Shown here piece by piece: positions 39,661 through 48,105 of a DNA stretch of 64,000 nucleotides. Position 1 is the first letter of the stretch, and every line of letters begins with the position of its first letter. The stretch spans positions 124,001 through 188,000 of the forward strand of contig NZ_JVSP01000014.1 of assembly GCF_001061665.1 (NCBI RefSeq), read 5' to 3'. Source of the DNA: Rothia mucilaginosa (lineage in GTDB: Bacteria > Actinomycetota > Actinomycetes > Actinomycetales > Micrococcaceae). The notes beneath the pieces are model-generated. The model was not told where the DNA came from. It did no database searches and saw nothing but the letters and a program-made list of their open reading frames with translations. The translations under genes and the position numbers were made by a program.

Positions 39661-41127
39661 TTAGTGCATCCAGCCGGTAATCAGGCCGTTAGCGAAGAAG
39701 ATGAGGAACACTGCGGAAACCACGTACATGAGCCAGTGAACTTCCTTGCCGCGACCCTGCACCAGGCGGATGAAGACGTAGGACAGGAAGCCTGCGCCGA
39801 TACCGTCCGCGATGGAGTATGCCAGGGGCATGAAGATGATGGTCATGAACGCGGGGATACCCAGGCCCCAGTCGGTCCACTCGATGTTCACTGCCTGGCG
39901 AATCATCAGGAAGCCGACGAACACCATTGCGGGTGCAACAGCTTCGAAGGGCACGATGGTGACCAGGGGGGTCAGGAAGATCGCGACGAGGAACAGCACG
40001 CCGGTGACGATGTTTGCGAAGCCGGTGCGTGCGCCCGCGCCGATACCGGTTGCGGACTCCACGAAGATCTGGCTCGAGGAGGAGGAGGTGCCACCGCCGG
40101 CTACGGAGCCGAGGGCGTCCACGAGCAGGACCTTGTCGACGTTCTCGATCTGGCCGTCCTTGATGGTGCCTGCCTCGGTTGCGAGACCGACGGAGGTGCC
40201 CATTGCGTCGAAGAACGCGGAGATGAGGATGGTGAAGATCAGCAGAACAGCTGCCATGCCGCCGAGGGTGCCGAAGGCAGCGAACAGGTCAGCGGAGCCG
40301 AACAGGGAGAAGTCGGGCAGCTTGCTGGTGTTGGAGTCCCAGACGGGGACGTTCAGGGACCAGCCGGTGGGGGACTTAACCGAGCTGCCGGAGGGCACGA
40401 CCTGCTCCAGGATGATGGAGAGGGCGGTGGAGGCGAGCACGCCGTAGAGGATTGCACCCTTCACGTTGCGGATGAACAGCGCAATGGTGAGGAACAGGCC
40501 GAAGAGGAAGACCAGGGTGGGCCAGCCGAGCAGGTGGCCGCTGACACCGAAGGAGACGGGCACGGTGGTGCCTGCTGCGTCGGGCATGCGGCGGATGATA
40601 CCTGCGTTGACGAGGCCGATAAAGGCGATGAAGAAGCCGATACCGACGACGATTGCGACCTTGAGCGATTCGGGGACCGCGTTGAACACTGCGGTGCGGA
40701 AGCCGGTCAGCACGAGGATGGTCATCAGCACACCAGCCCATACGACGAGGCCCATGATGGCGGGCCAGGTCAGTCCGGGGGTGGAGGCGATGGTGGTTGC
40801 CAGCAGCGCGTTCACGCCGAGGCCTGCTGCCATGGCGAAGGGCTGCTTGGCGATGACGCCCATGAGGATGGTCATAACGCCTGCGACCAGTGCGGTCATT
40901 GCTGCGACCTGCGGCACGCCGAGCGCGTTGCCGGATGCGTCCTTGCCGAGGCCGATGATGAGGGGGTTCAGCACGACGATGTAGCTCATCGCGAAGAAGG
41001 TGGCGAGGCCGCCGCGGAATTCTGCGGCGATGGTGGAGCCTCGTTCAGTGATCTTGAAGTAACGGTCCAGTGCGCCCTTGGCTTCTGCCTTGGGGTTCTG
41101 GGGAGCCGCGGTGTTCTCAGAAGACAT
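39661..41127 (-). CDS. NCS2-family purine permease (AzgA/PbuG type), paralogue 2
   Basis: This 488-residue protein is closely similar to the permease at 37893 over its whole length. It shares LDRYFKITERGSTIAAEFRGG, KQPFAMAAGLGVNALLATT, FDAMGTSVGLATEAGT and FVESATGIGAGARTG. It differs in the segment around residues 240-290 (SGSSVKSPTGWSLNVPVWDS), probably an extracellular loop. Purine base import is expected. ATG 41127 was chosen over an upstream frame start at 41208 because the latter crosses a leader hairpin. The two permeases are separated by their own control regions, so they are regulated differently despite being tandem duplicates. Confidence 0.92.
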   Translation of the reverse strand: MSSENTAAPQNPKAEAKGALDRYFKITERGSTIAAEFRGGLATFFAMSYIVVLNPLIIGLGKDASGNALGVPQVAAMTALVAGVMTILMGVIAKQPFAMAAGLGVNALLATTIASTPGLTWPAIMGLVVWAGVLMTILVLTGFRTAVFNAVPESLKVAIVVGIGFFIAFIGLVNAGIIRRMPDAAGTTVPVSFGVSGHLLGWPTLVFLFGLFLTIALFIRNVKGAILYGVLASTALSIILEQVVPSGSSVKSPTGWSLNVPVWDSNTSKLPDFSLFGSADLFAAFGTLGGMAAVLLIFTILISAFFDAMGTSVGLATEAGTIKDGQIENVDKVLLVDALGSVAGGGTSSSSSQIFVESATGIGAGARTGFANIVTGVLFLVAIFLTPLVTIVPFEAVAPAMVFVGFLMIRQAVNIEWTDWGLGIPAFMTIIFMPLAYSIADGIGAGFLSYVFIRLVQGRGKEVHWLMYVVSAVFLIFFANGLITGWMH

Positions 41128-41183
41128 TCGTGAAAATCCGTAGATACTCTTAGTAGGGGCGGGCGCCGGGGTTCCGAGCCCGC

Positions 41184-41301
41184 ATAAGAAAAGCGTCACG
41201 TCCCGCAAAGTGGGGATGTGACGCTGTTGTTACCACGATATTTTACGGCTAAAGGTATTTTCTTCGCTAGTTCAGCAAACTTTCAGGTAGTTTTCAGCCG
41301 T
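41184..41301 (-). promoter_or_regulatory. Structured leader with an intrinsic-terminator-like hairpin before purine permease 2
   Basis: On the minus strand an outer stem ACGGCT/AGCCGT (41301-41245) encloses a TTTGCT/AGCGAA hairpin. It is followed by AGCGTCAC...GTGACGCT (41224-41191) and TTTTCTT. There is no upstream minus-strand gene for about 300 bp to terminate, so this looks like an attenuator in the permease leader. It does not match the purine riboswitch consensus. Confidence 0.45.
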
Positions 41302-41408
41302 TGGAACCGTCCTCGGAGCCCTTCTCACGGTGCCTGCGAGGTTGTCGAGGGAGGATGCGTCATAGAGGTAGTTTTATCTCTCGCCCCTGCGCGAACATCG
41401 ACGAATTA

Positions 41409-41427
41409 TTAGGTTAGTGAACCCTAA
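41409..41427 (+). promoter_or_regulatory. DtxR/IdeR-type iron box upstream of the DUF2218 gene
   Basis: TTAGGTTAGTGAACCCTAA matches 15 of 19 consensus positions, with both outer arms intact. A TATATT box lies at 41436-41441. Confidence 0.8.
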
Positions 41428-41516
41428 CTACCTGTTATATTCGAAGTGTAACGTGTCGCCGGCTGCAGGGTTCCGTGTGGTGAGCCTTTTCCGGCATAGA
41501 TGAGAAGGAGTCCACC

Positions 41517-41906
41517 GTGACTGAAACCCCGCAGGGAAACACTGCAGTCCCCGCTGAAAACCAGCCTGCCGAGAACTACCCTGCCGCAGAATCCCTGCCG
41601 GTCCGCCAGCGCGCCGTCGTAGCAACCGACCGCCCCACCCGATACATCAAGCAGCTCGGCTCGCACATGGGCCGCAAGCTCGGCACCGCAGAACTGCCCG
41701 ACGGCATCCGTCTCACCTTCAACCGCGACGGTATTTTCCGCGGCTACGGTGACCTGCGCGAAACCGACGGCGCACTCGTCATGGAGGTGCGCGCCGAAAG
41801 CGACGAGCAGGCTGCTCACCTGGCGGATGTGCTGGACCGCCACCTGGTCCGCTTCGGTGAGCGCGACGAACTGACCGTGAACTTTGAGGCGGTACCCGCC
41901 TCCTAG
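41517..41906 (+). CDS. DUF2218 protein, iron-regulated
   Basis: This 129-residue protein has an acidic, Pro/Asn-rich N-terminal tail of about 35 residues. The DUF2218 domain follows: ATDRPTRYIKQLGSHMGRKL, then GIRLTFNRDGIFRGYGDLRETDGALVME and an AHLADVLDRHLVRFGERDELTVNF end. DUF2218 proteins occur next to, or fused with, siderophore-interacting proteins, and their exact role is not established. The GTG at 41517 follows AGAAGGAG. The iron box about 90 bp upstream makes it part of the iron regulon. A strong terminator at 41934 ends the unit. Confidence 0.85.
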   Translation: MTETPQGNTAVPAENQPAENYPAAESLPVRQRAVVATDRPTRYIKQLGSHMGRKLGTAELPDGIRLTFNRDGIFRGYGDLRETDGALVMEVRAESDEQAAHLADVLDRHLVRFGERDELTVNFEAVPAS

Positions 41907-41933
41907 TCCCTGCTTTCTAGTCTTCGTTACCCT

Positions 41934-41972
41934 GCCCCGCCCTCCTGCACCTCGGAGGGCGGGGCGGTTTTC
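41934..41972 (+). terminator. Terminator after the DUF2218 gene
   Basis: GCCCCGCCCTCC (41934-41945) pairs with GGAGGGCGGGGC (41954-41965), followed by GGTTTT. Confidence 0.85.
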
Positions 41973-42183
41973 TGTGCGGAGCGGCTCGCCCGCAACCCGT
42001 CCCGCGGTTCTCCACCGAGGCCAGATTAGGTGATAGAAAATTATCCTATTTGCTGAGCTTGTCCCCTTTTCCCCGTAAAGGGGCGCTCCTGCCCGGTAAA
42101 ATAGGCACGAAGTGAACACTAAGCTCACCGCGCCTTCACGCCGTACCTGGCGTTTGCCGGTGAACTTTGAAAGGAAGATATTC

Positions 42184-43587
42184 GTGTCTGAAGCAGCACG
42201 CCCCCTGCGCGTCGCCGTTATCGGTGCAGGTCCTGCCGGTATTTACACCGCCGACATCCTCACCAAGTCCGAAGAGGTCCGCACCGGCGCCGTTGAGGTC
42301 GCCATCGACATCTTCGACCGCTACCCCGCCCCCTTCGGCCTGATTCGTTACGGTGTGGCACCGGATCACCCCCGCATTAAGGGCATCATCACCGCACTGC
42401 ACAAGGTCCTGGACCGCGGCGACATCCGTTTCTTCGGTAACGTCGAGTACGGTAAGGACCTAACCCTCGCCGACCTGCGCGAGCACTACGACGCCATTAT
42501 CTTCGCGACCGGCGCCATCCACGACGCAGCGCTGAACATTGAGGGTATCGACCTGGACGGCTCCTACGGTGCAGCCGACTTCGTCTCCTGGTACGACGGC
42601 CACCCCGACTACCCCCGCACCTGGCCGCTCGAAGCTGAGCAGGTTGCGGTGCTCGGTAACGGCAACGTCGCCCTGGACGTCTCCCGCATCCTCTCCAAGC
42701 ACGCTGACGACCTGCTCGTCACCGAAATCCCCGACAACGTCTACGAGGGTCTGAAGGCTTCCCCCGTGACCGACGTGCACGTCTTCGGTCGCCGCGGCCC
42801 CGCACAGATGAAGTTCACCCCGCTCGAGCTACGCGAACTCGCGCACTCCCGCGACGTGGACATCGTCCTGTACGAGGAAGACTTCCAGTTCGACGAGGCT
42901 TCCGAGGAAGCAATGGAAAAGAACGCGCAGACCAAGGTCATGATGAAGACCCTGCGCGGCTGGCTGGAAGACCAGAAGAACAACGAGCAGACCGCATCCC
43001 GCCGCCTGCACCTGCACTTCCTGCAGTCACCGCACGAGATTCTCGGCGAAGACGGCAAGGTCGTGGGTCTGCGCATGGAGCGCAACAAACTGGACGGCAA
43101 GGGCGGCATCATCGGCACCGGCGAGTACGTGGATTACCCCGTGCAGGCCGTCTACCGCGCCATCGGCTACTTTGGTTCCGAGCTGCCCGAGGTCGGTTAC
43201 GACAGCAAACGCGGTGTGGTCACCAACGTTGAGGGTCGCGTCGTGGACGAGAATGGCGAGGTTGTTCCCGGCCTGTACGCAACCGGCTGGATCAAGCGCG
43301 GCCCCGTGGGCCTAATCGGCTCCACCAAGTCTGACGCACTCGAGACCATTACCCACCTGCTCGAGGACCGCGAGAACCTCTACACCGCGCCCGAGCCGGA
43401 CGCCGAAACCTTCAGCGCCTACCTGGATTCCAAGGGCATCAAGTACACCACCTGGGAAGGCTGGCACCGCCTGGACGACCACGAGAAGGCACTGGGCGCA
43501 GCATCCAAGGACGCTGCCGGTGAGCCTCGCGCTCGCGTGAAGGTTGTGGACCGCGACGAGATGATTAACATCTCTCGTGGCGAGTAA
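42184..43587 (+). CDS. fprA: Ferredoxin/adrenodoxin-type NADP+ reductase (FprA type)
   Basis: This 467-residue flavoprotein has the FAD-binding motif VIGAGPAGIYTADIL near residue 14, RYPAPFGLIRYGVAPDHPRIK, the NADP-binding GNGNVALDVSRIL near 160 and the C-terminal GLYATGWIKRGPVGLIGSTKSDA. This is the FprA/adrenodoxin reductase layout. It passes electrons between NADPH and ferredoxin. The GTG at 42184 follows AAAGGAAG at good spacing; the frame is open from an ATG at 42112 but that start lacks support. An imperfect AT-rich inverted repeat lies at 42026-42048. Confidence 0.94.
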   Translation: MSEAARPLRVAVIGAGPAGIYTADILTKSEEVRTGAVEVAIDIFDRYPAPFGLIRYGVAPDHPRIKGIITALHKVLDRGDIRFFGNVEYGKDLTLADLREHYDAIIFATGAIHDAALNIEGIDLDGSYGAADFVSWYDGHPDYPRTWPLEAEQVAVLGNGNVALDVSRILSKHADDLLVTEIPDNVYEGLKASPVTDVHVFGRRGPAQMKFTPLELRELAHSRDVDIVLYEEDFQFDEASEEAMEKNAQTKVMMKTLRGWLEDQKNNEQTASRRLHLHFLQSPHEILGEDGKVVGLRMERNKLDGKGGIIGTGEYVDYPVQAVYRAIGYFGSELPEVGYDSKRGVVTNVEGRVVDENGEVVPGLYATGWIKRGPVGLIGSTKSDALETITHLLEDRENLYTAPEPDAETFSAYLDSKGIKYTTWEGWHRLDDHEKALGAASKDAAGEPRARVKVVDRDEMINISRGE

Positions 43588-43615
43588 TCCTCGCGTTTAG
43601 AACGTAGAGCGTAGA

Positions 43616-43655
43616 AATCGACCCCGCACCGTGAGCCGGTGCGGGGTCGATTTTT
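43616..43655 (+). terminator. Terminator after fprA
   Basis: AATCGACCCCGCACC (43616-43630) pairs perfectly with GGTGCGGGGTCGATT (43638-43652), followed by TTT. Confidence 0.9.
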
Positions 43656-43689
43656 GTCTCTGCAGGGATGCGGGGGAGGTTAAAGAAAA

Positions 43690-43722
43690 CCCACCCCGCA
43701 TCATGAGGTAATGCGGGGTGGG
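43690..43722 (-). terminator. Second hairpin, minus-strand terminator candidate
   Basis: CCCACCCCGCAT (43690-43701) pairs with ATGCGGGGTGGG (43711-43722). On the minus strand it is followed by TTTTCTTT. Confidence 0.65.
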
Positions 43723-43866
43723 CGGGGTAGGTGCCGAAGACACTCGAGGACATACCCTCCGGCTACCCTGAACGCGCGGCGAACCCATGCAGTGGCTCCA
43801 CGTGCGGCGCGTCCTCTAACGGGGTCTAGAAAGCTAAAGAAACACCAAGATTAGCTCTCTAAACAA

Positions 43867-44190
43867 GCACGCGGTCCTACGGTGTGTAGACCGCGCACAC
43901 TTATTCAAACCTGGGATGCTACTGGCGGCGCGGCATGATCGACGCGCTCAGCGAGCTAGGGACACAGTTGGAGGATCCAGGGTTGCATGCTTCGTACGGG
44001 ATGGTGCCCGTGCCCCTCACGCGGTGATTCGTGGCAGGCGTTGCTGCTGACGCTGGATCCCCCATCAGATCTCTATGCGGTTTATCGGTAAATAATGTGC
44101 GGCGACTTTCGTCATTGGGACTTATCGGAAGCAGTCCCGTGAGGTCCGGAAGTGATCTCACGTCTCCTATAGTACGGTGCTCAAAGAGAG
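43867..44190 (-). other. Candidate short transcription unit (small ORF or RNA)
   Basis: On the minus strand TTGAAG and TACTAT, 18 bp apart, form a promoter-like pair. TACTAT ends 7 nt before a GTG at 44161, the leaderless spacing seen elsewhere in the window. The GTG opens an 80-codon frame (44161-43919) of unfamiliar sequence ending SSNCVPSSLSASIMPRRQ. A GCGGTC-type hairpin at 43870-43896 follows. GTGAG/CTCAC near the 5' end could also form RNA structure. Whether this is a small protein gene or an RNA is undecided. Confidence 0.35.
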
Positions 44191-44199
44191 TGCTTCAAG

Positions 44200-45072
44200 C
44201 AATATTGGGGGCTATTTCGGGGCGGATATTATCTCGCCTTGTCAATCGCTGGAGGTTTATCAAATCTTTATATTTGTGTGTCGTCATAAATCTCAATTTA
44301 AGTGCACGGCTATAAAAATATACCTCTGACAAGCCAGTTTATTGTATTCCCTGGAGTGAATATTTGCATTATGGTGCATACTGTGAGGCAAGAGACGTAA
44401 ATTTCTACCAAAAGTGCATTTTCACTCGGTGCATTGTTGGATGGGTACTTGATATGCGCGACGGGTAAACCGCCATTTTTATTTAATATGCACAAAGTGC
44501 ATTTTTGGTAAATGTCAAAAAGAATAAAAGTAATCCGGGTTCGCCTCGCAAATAGGGGAATATCGGTGGGGGTCTTTCGGTGGCACCGAGGGCACGGGAT
44601 TGCGCGGGGGCCGAGACGACCGGGACGGTGGGGATTTTGGGTTTGCGCGAGCTCTCGCCGGTTCCTTTCTCTAGCTTTCCTGGGTTCCTCTTGCTGGCCC
44701 CTCCGCGAGTTCACGACGGGGGAGCGCATCTTCTCGGGGTTTCTAATTCGGGATGTCGGAGGGAGGACGGCACCGACCTCTTTATGGAGGACAGGGGGTA
44801 ATTTGAGGGTGGTTTGGGAAGTGGGGAGGGGGTTTGCAACCTCAAAAGTGCACTCAAGAGGGGTTTTTGAAGAAAATTTAAAATTTTTTTTGATATCCGC
44901 TTAATCCTTTCTGACCTGTTGGAATGATGGTGTTATGGGGCATAAATACCTGCATTTCGGCCTTGAAAACACCCAAAATCGAACAAAACGATTTGCGCAC
45001 CCTTTTGAACCTGGCGTAGACTAGTGGAGGTTCGAACGACGGGATGAACAAAGAACCTGTTCGATCGACTAG
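44200..45072. other. AT-rich intergenic stretch without a confident gene
   Basis: Open frames here (for example 44512-44904 plus, 44310-44729 minus) lack ribosome sites, family resemblance and host codon bias. GTGCAT or ATGCAC recurs at about 44373, 44427, 44440, 44490 and 44504. TACCAAAAGTGCA near 44415 and its inverse TGCATTTTTGGTA near 44505 form a distant inverted pair. It leads into the tRNA promoter region. Confidence 0.4.
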
Positions 45073-45145
45073 GCCCCCATCGTCTAGCGGCCTAGGACGC
45101 CGCCCTTTCACGGCGGTAGCACGGGTTCAAATCCCGTTGGGGGTA
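45073..45145 (+). tRNA. tRNA-Glu (TTC)
   Basis: The 73-nt cloverleaf has acceptor GCCCCCA/TGGGGGT, anticodon loop CTTTCAC (TTC) and T-loop GGGTTCAAATCCC. CCA is not encoded. Confidence 0.95.
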
Positions 45146-45214
45146 CTTGCAAATCACCTTGATTTGCAAAGCCAAGTTAGATGACGTAGGATTTACTCCT
45201 GTTGATTCCAACAA

Positions 45215-45288
45215 GGCCCCGTAGCGCAGTTGGTTAGCGCGCCGCCCTGTCACGGCGGAGGTCGCGGGTTCAAGTCCCGTCGGGGTCG
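45215..45288 (+). tRNA. tRNA-Asp (GTC)
   Basis: The 74-nt cloverleaf has acceptor GGCCCCG/CGGGGTC, anticodon loop CTGTCAC (GTC) and T-arm CGGGTTCAAGTCCCG. CCA is not encoded. Confidence 0.95.
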
Positions 45289-45361
45289 CTCTGGCCGCGT
45301 AATTTCAGATGAGAGATCATCGAAAGACGCGGTCATTGCGTATCTAAAACAAAATACGCAA

Positions 45362-45434
45362 GGCTCTGTAGCTCAGTTGGTAGAGCGTACGACTGAAAAT
45401 CGTAAGGTCACCGGATCGACGCCGGTCGGAGCCA
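45362..45434 (+). tRNA. tRNA-Phe (GAA)
   Basis: The 73-nt cloverleaf has acceptor GGCTCTG/CGGAGCC, D-arm GCTCAGTTGGTAGAGC, anticodon loop CTGAAAA (GAA) and T-arm ending CCGGTCGGAGCCA. CCA is not encoded. Confidence 0.95.
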
Positions 45435-45436
45435 CG

Positions 45437-45480
45437 AAATCCGCCTCCAGGCTTCTACAGTGGGGCGGGTTTTGTTTTTA
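45437..45480 (+). terminator. Terminator of the tRNA cluster
   Basis: AAATCCGCC (45437-45445) pairs with GGCGGGTTT (45464-45472) with one G-T pair, followed by TTGTTTTT. Confidence 0.7.
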
Positions 45481-45516
45481 AAAAACTTGCGGTTGCAGAT
45501 ACTGCAAAACCGTCGA

Positions 45517-45558
45517 AAAGGCGGCATATTGGGAATAAAACCCTGAGATGCCGCCTTC
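45517..45558 (+). terminator. Hairpin upstream of the osmoprotectant operon
   Basis: AAGGCGGCAT (45517-45526) pairs perfectly with ATGCCGCCTT (45547-45556). It may be a second terminator for the tRNA unit or part of the next operon's leader. Confidence 0.5.
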
Positions 45559-45691
45559 TTCTATACAGTACGGACCCACCGCACTGCTGCGGATAGCTCC
45601 TGTAGATAGCTCCGCGCCGGAACCTAACCGGGTAATTCCTGCGCACAGGCACACACATACACGATGGCCAGCAGAAAGGACCACCGCACCC

Positions 45692-46642
45692 ATGACCGCT
45701 CAGAATCCCAGCTCACAGCCTCCGGAGAGCTCACCTCAGATTCCGAGCTCAGCCCAGATTCCCTGGGCAAAAAATTCTGCCGCTGACAGCAACCCCGCAG
45801 GCGGAATCCGCTTCGAGAACATCACCAAGAACTACCCGAGCCAAACCGGCGAACCCACCACGGTACTGCAGGACCTGAACCTGCACATCCCCGCCGGGCA
45901 GATTACCGTGTTCGTCGGACCCTCCGGCTGCGGTAAAACCACTAGTCTACGCATGATTAACCGCATGGTAGAGCCCAATAGCGGCACCATCACCATTGAC
46001 GGCGTGAACGTGCACGAAAAGAACCCCTACGAGCTGCGCCGCGGCATTGGCTACGTCATGCAGCAGGGTGGGCTCATGCCGCACCGCACCGTCGCGCAGA
46101 ATATTGCCACCGTACCGCGCCTGCTCGGCGCCTCCCGCAAGGAGGCGCAGGCTCGCGCCCTCGAACTGCTTGAGGTCGTCGGTCTGGATTCTTCGTACGC
46201 CAAGCGCTACCCCTCCCAGCTTTCGGGCGGTCAGGTGCAGCGCGTTGGTGTGGCGCGTGCTCTCGCCGCCGATGCACCCGTCCTGCTGATGGACGAGCCG
46301 TTCTCCGCGGTGGATCCCGTGGTACGCACCGGCCTGCAGAAAGAGCTGCTGCGCCTACAGGCTCGCCTCGCCAAGACGATCGTGTTCGTCACCCACGACA
46401 TTGACGAGGCGCTCCTGCTCGGCGATACAATCGCCGTCTTCGCGGAGGGCGGTCGCCTCGCGCAGTTCGGCACTCCCGAAGAGATTCTGTACAGCCCCGC
46501 CGATGATTTTGTGCGCTCCTTCGTGAGCCGCTCCGTTGCCGGTCTGCTGGACGAGCAGACGGTGCGCCAGGCGCGTGCACGCCGACTTGCCGCCTCCCGA
46601 GAAGAGCAGAATAGCGCGGCAGAAGGCGAGAAAAGCGAATGA
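45692..46642 (+). CDS. Osmoprotectant (glycine betaine/carnitine/choline) ABC transporter ATP-binding protein (OpuCA type)
   Basis: This 316-residue ATPase has a Pro/Ser-rich N-terminal tail of about 30 residues. Walker A is GPSGCGKTTSLR, then the Q-loop GYVMQQGGLMPHRTVAQNI, signature LSGGQVQR, Walker B PVLLMDEPFSAVDPV and switch FVTHDIDEALLLGD. The QQGGLMPH region is typical of the OpuCA/ProV group. The C-terminal part after FVSRSVAG is too short for tandem CBS domains, so the usual ionic-strength sensor is missing. ATG 45692 follows AAAGGA. It overlaps the permease gene by 4 bp (ATGA). First gene of a four-gene operon. Confidence 0.92.
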   Translation: MTAQNPSSQPPESSPQIPSSAQIPWAKNSAADSNPAGGIRFENITKNYPSQTGEPTTVLQDLNLHIPAGQITVFVGPSGCGKTTSLRMINRMVEPNSGTITIDGVNVHEKNPYELRRGIGYVMQQGGLMPHRTVAQNIATVPRLLGASRKEAQARALELLEVVGLDSSYAKRYPSQLSGGQVQRVGVARALAADAPVLLMDEPFSAVDPVVRTGLQKELLRLQARLAKTIVFVTHDIDEALLLGDTIAVFAEGGRLAQFGTPEEILYSPADDFVRSFVSRSVAGLLDEQTVRQARARRLAASREEQNSAAEGEKSE

Positions 46643-47403
46643 GCCTTCTAGAAAGCAGTGTGCTGGCGGCACCACCTATTGCCGCATCACCCCTCACCGC
46701 AAGCGACATGCACTGGGAATGGGTCGCCGCCAATAGTCAGCGTATCCTCGAGCTGACCCTCAGCCACCTCTACCAGGGCGTCGTGCCCGTCGCGATTGGT
46801 GCTCTCGTCGCGCTGCCGGTCGCCTACTACGCGAGCCGTCGCCGTGACCGCGGTTCCGAACGCCGCATCGGTGCGCGAACCCTCATGCACCTCTCCTCGC
46901 TGCTGTACACCATCCCCTCGATCGCACTGTTCGTGCTGATGCCGCTCATCCTGGGAACCTCCATTATTTCCCCGCTGAACGTGCTCGTCGCCCTGAGCGT
47001 CTACTCCTTCTCGCTCATGGTGCGCTCCGGTGTGGATGCCTTCGACTCCGTACCCGATAGCGTGCACGAATCTGCACGCGCCCTCGGATACACGCCCCGA
47101 CAGGCGCTGATGGAGCTCTACCTGCCCCTCGCTACGCCCGTCATTATGGCGGGAATCCGCGTGGCAACCGTGGCAAATATTGCGATGGTGTCCGTGGGTG
47201 CCCTCATCGGTGTACCCTCGCTCGGCACGCTATTCACCGACGGCCTCGCGCGCAATATCCCTTCGGAAATCCTGGCTGGCGTAATCCTCAGCCTGCTGCT
47301 GGCACTGGTCCTCGACCTGCTCCTTATCCTTCTGACGAGGGCACTTACGCCCTGGCAGGCGGCTACGGTTGCGAACCGCCGCAGCCCCGAAAGGAAGGCA
47401 TAA
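46639..47403 (+). CDS. Osmoprotectant ABC transporter permease 1 (OpuCB type)
   Basis: This 254-residue membrane protein has about six hydrophobic segments. The OpuC/ProW-type EAA region is ESARALGYTPRQALMELYLPLATPVIMAGIRVATVANIAMVSVGALIG. It also has LLYTIPSIALFVLMPLILGTS, shared by YehY/OpuCB permeases. With the second permease it forms the channel for betaine- or choline-type solutes. Its ATG overlaps the ATPase stop. A basic tail (NRRSPERKA) ends the protein. Confidence 0.93.
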   Translation: MSLLESSVLAAPPIAASPLTASDMHWEWVAANSQRILELTLSHLYQGVVPVAIGALVALPVAYYASRRRDRGSERRIGARTLMHLSSLLYTIPSIALFVLMPLILGTSIISPLNVLVALSVYSFSLMVRSGVDAFDSVPDSVHESARALGYTPRQALMELYLPLATPVIMAGIRVATVANIAMVSVGALIGVPSLGTLFTDGLARNIPSEILAGVILSLLLALVLDLLLILLTRALTPWQAATVANRRSPERKA

Positions 47404-47406
47404 CCC

Positions 47407-48105
47407 GTGAACGTCATAGAACGAACCTTCGCCTACCTCATGGACGGCGCCAACTGGCAGGGAAGCGGCGGAATCCTCGTGCGCCTGCTCGAACACCTGA
47501 GCGTCACCGCCCTCGCCACCGCCTGCGCGGCACTCATCGTCATGCCTCTCGGTCTCTGGGCTGGACACCACCGCCCGGGTTACGGCACCAACCGCGGCCG
47601 TAGCAACCTGCTCATGAGCGCCGTAGCCGCCACCCGCGCGCTACCCGCGCTCGGTCTGCTCACCATCCTGGCGCTCTGGCTGGGTGTCTCGACCCTGCCC
47701 TCCCTCATCGTGCTCATTATTATTGCGGCGGCACCCCTGCTCGCCGGAGTTCTTGAAGGCCTCGCCGCCGTACCGGAAGACCTCGTGGACGCAGCCCGCG
47801 CCCAGGGACTCACCGAATGGCAGATTCTGACCCGCCTCGAAATCCCGCTCGCCGCCAACATGATGCTCGGCGGGCTCCGCTCCGCACTCGTGCAAGTCAT
47901 CGCAACCGCGACCATCGTCGCCTACCTGAGCGGCGGAACCCTCGGCAGGTACCTCTTCGACGGGCTCGCCGTGCGCGATTACCCGCGCATGCTCGTCGCA
48001 ACCCTGCTCGTAGCGCTTCTCGCCTTCGCCGTGGATGCGCTCATGGGTCTTGTTCAGCGTGTGCTCACTCCCGCGGGGCTCACCATCAACCGGAAGAAGG
48101 CATGA
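47407..48105 (+). CDS. Osmoprotectant ABC transporter permease 2 (OpuCD type)
   Basis: The 232-residue permease starts at GTG 47407, 3 bp after the previous stop. It has LPALGLLTILALWLG, the EAA motif DAARAQGLTEWQILTRLEIPLAANMMLGGLRSALVQVIATATIVAYLSGG and a C-terminal segment ending LTINRKKA. It pairs with the permease at 46639 as a heterodimer, as in OpuC and YehWY systems. It overlaps the binding-protein start by 4 bp (ATGA). Confidence 0.92.
   Translation: MNVIERTFAYLMDGANWQGSGGILVRLLEHLSVTALATACAALIVMPLGLWAGHHRPGYGTNRGRSNLLMSAVAATRALPALGLLTILALWLGVSTLPSLIVLIIIAAAPLLAGVLEGLAAVPEDLVDAARAQGLTEWQILTRLEIPLAANMMLGGLRSALVQVIATATIVAYLSGGTLGRYLFDGLAVRDYPRMLVATLLVALLAFAVDALMGLVQRVLTPAGLTINRKKA

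Noticed and set aside
42026..42048. Iron-box-like TTAGGTGATA...TATCCTA upstream of fprA
   Set aside because: The half-sites are further apart than in a 19-bp DtxR box and the centre does not match. It may be another operator but not a supported iron box.
44145..44166. GGTCCGGAAG word resembling the SRP RNA tip
   Set aside because: The flanking bases do not form the conserved domain IV internal loop (GGAAGGAAGCA), so it is not SRP RNA.
44512..44904. Plus-strand open frame before the tRNA cluster
   Set aside because: It has no ribosome site, is extremely Arg/Gly/Trp-rich, and shows no host codon pattern.
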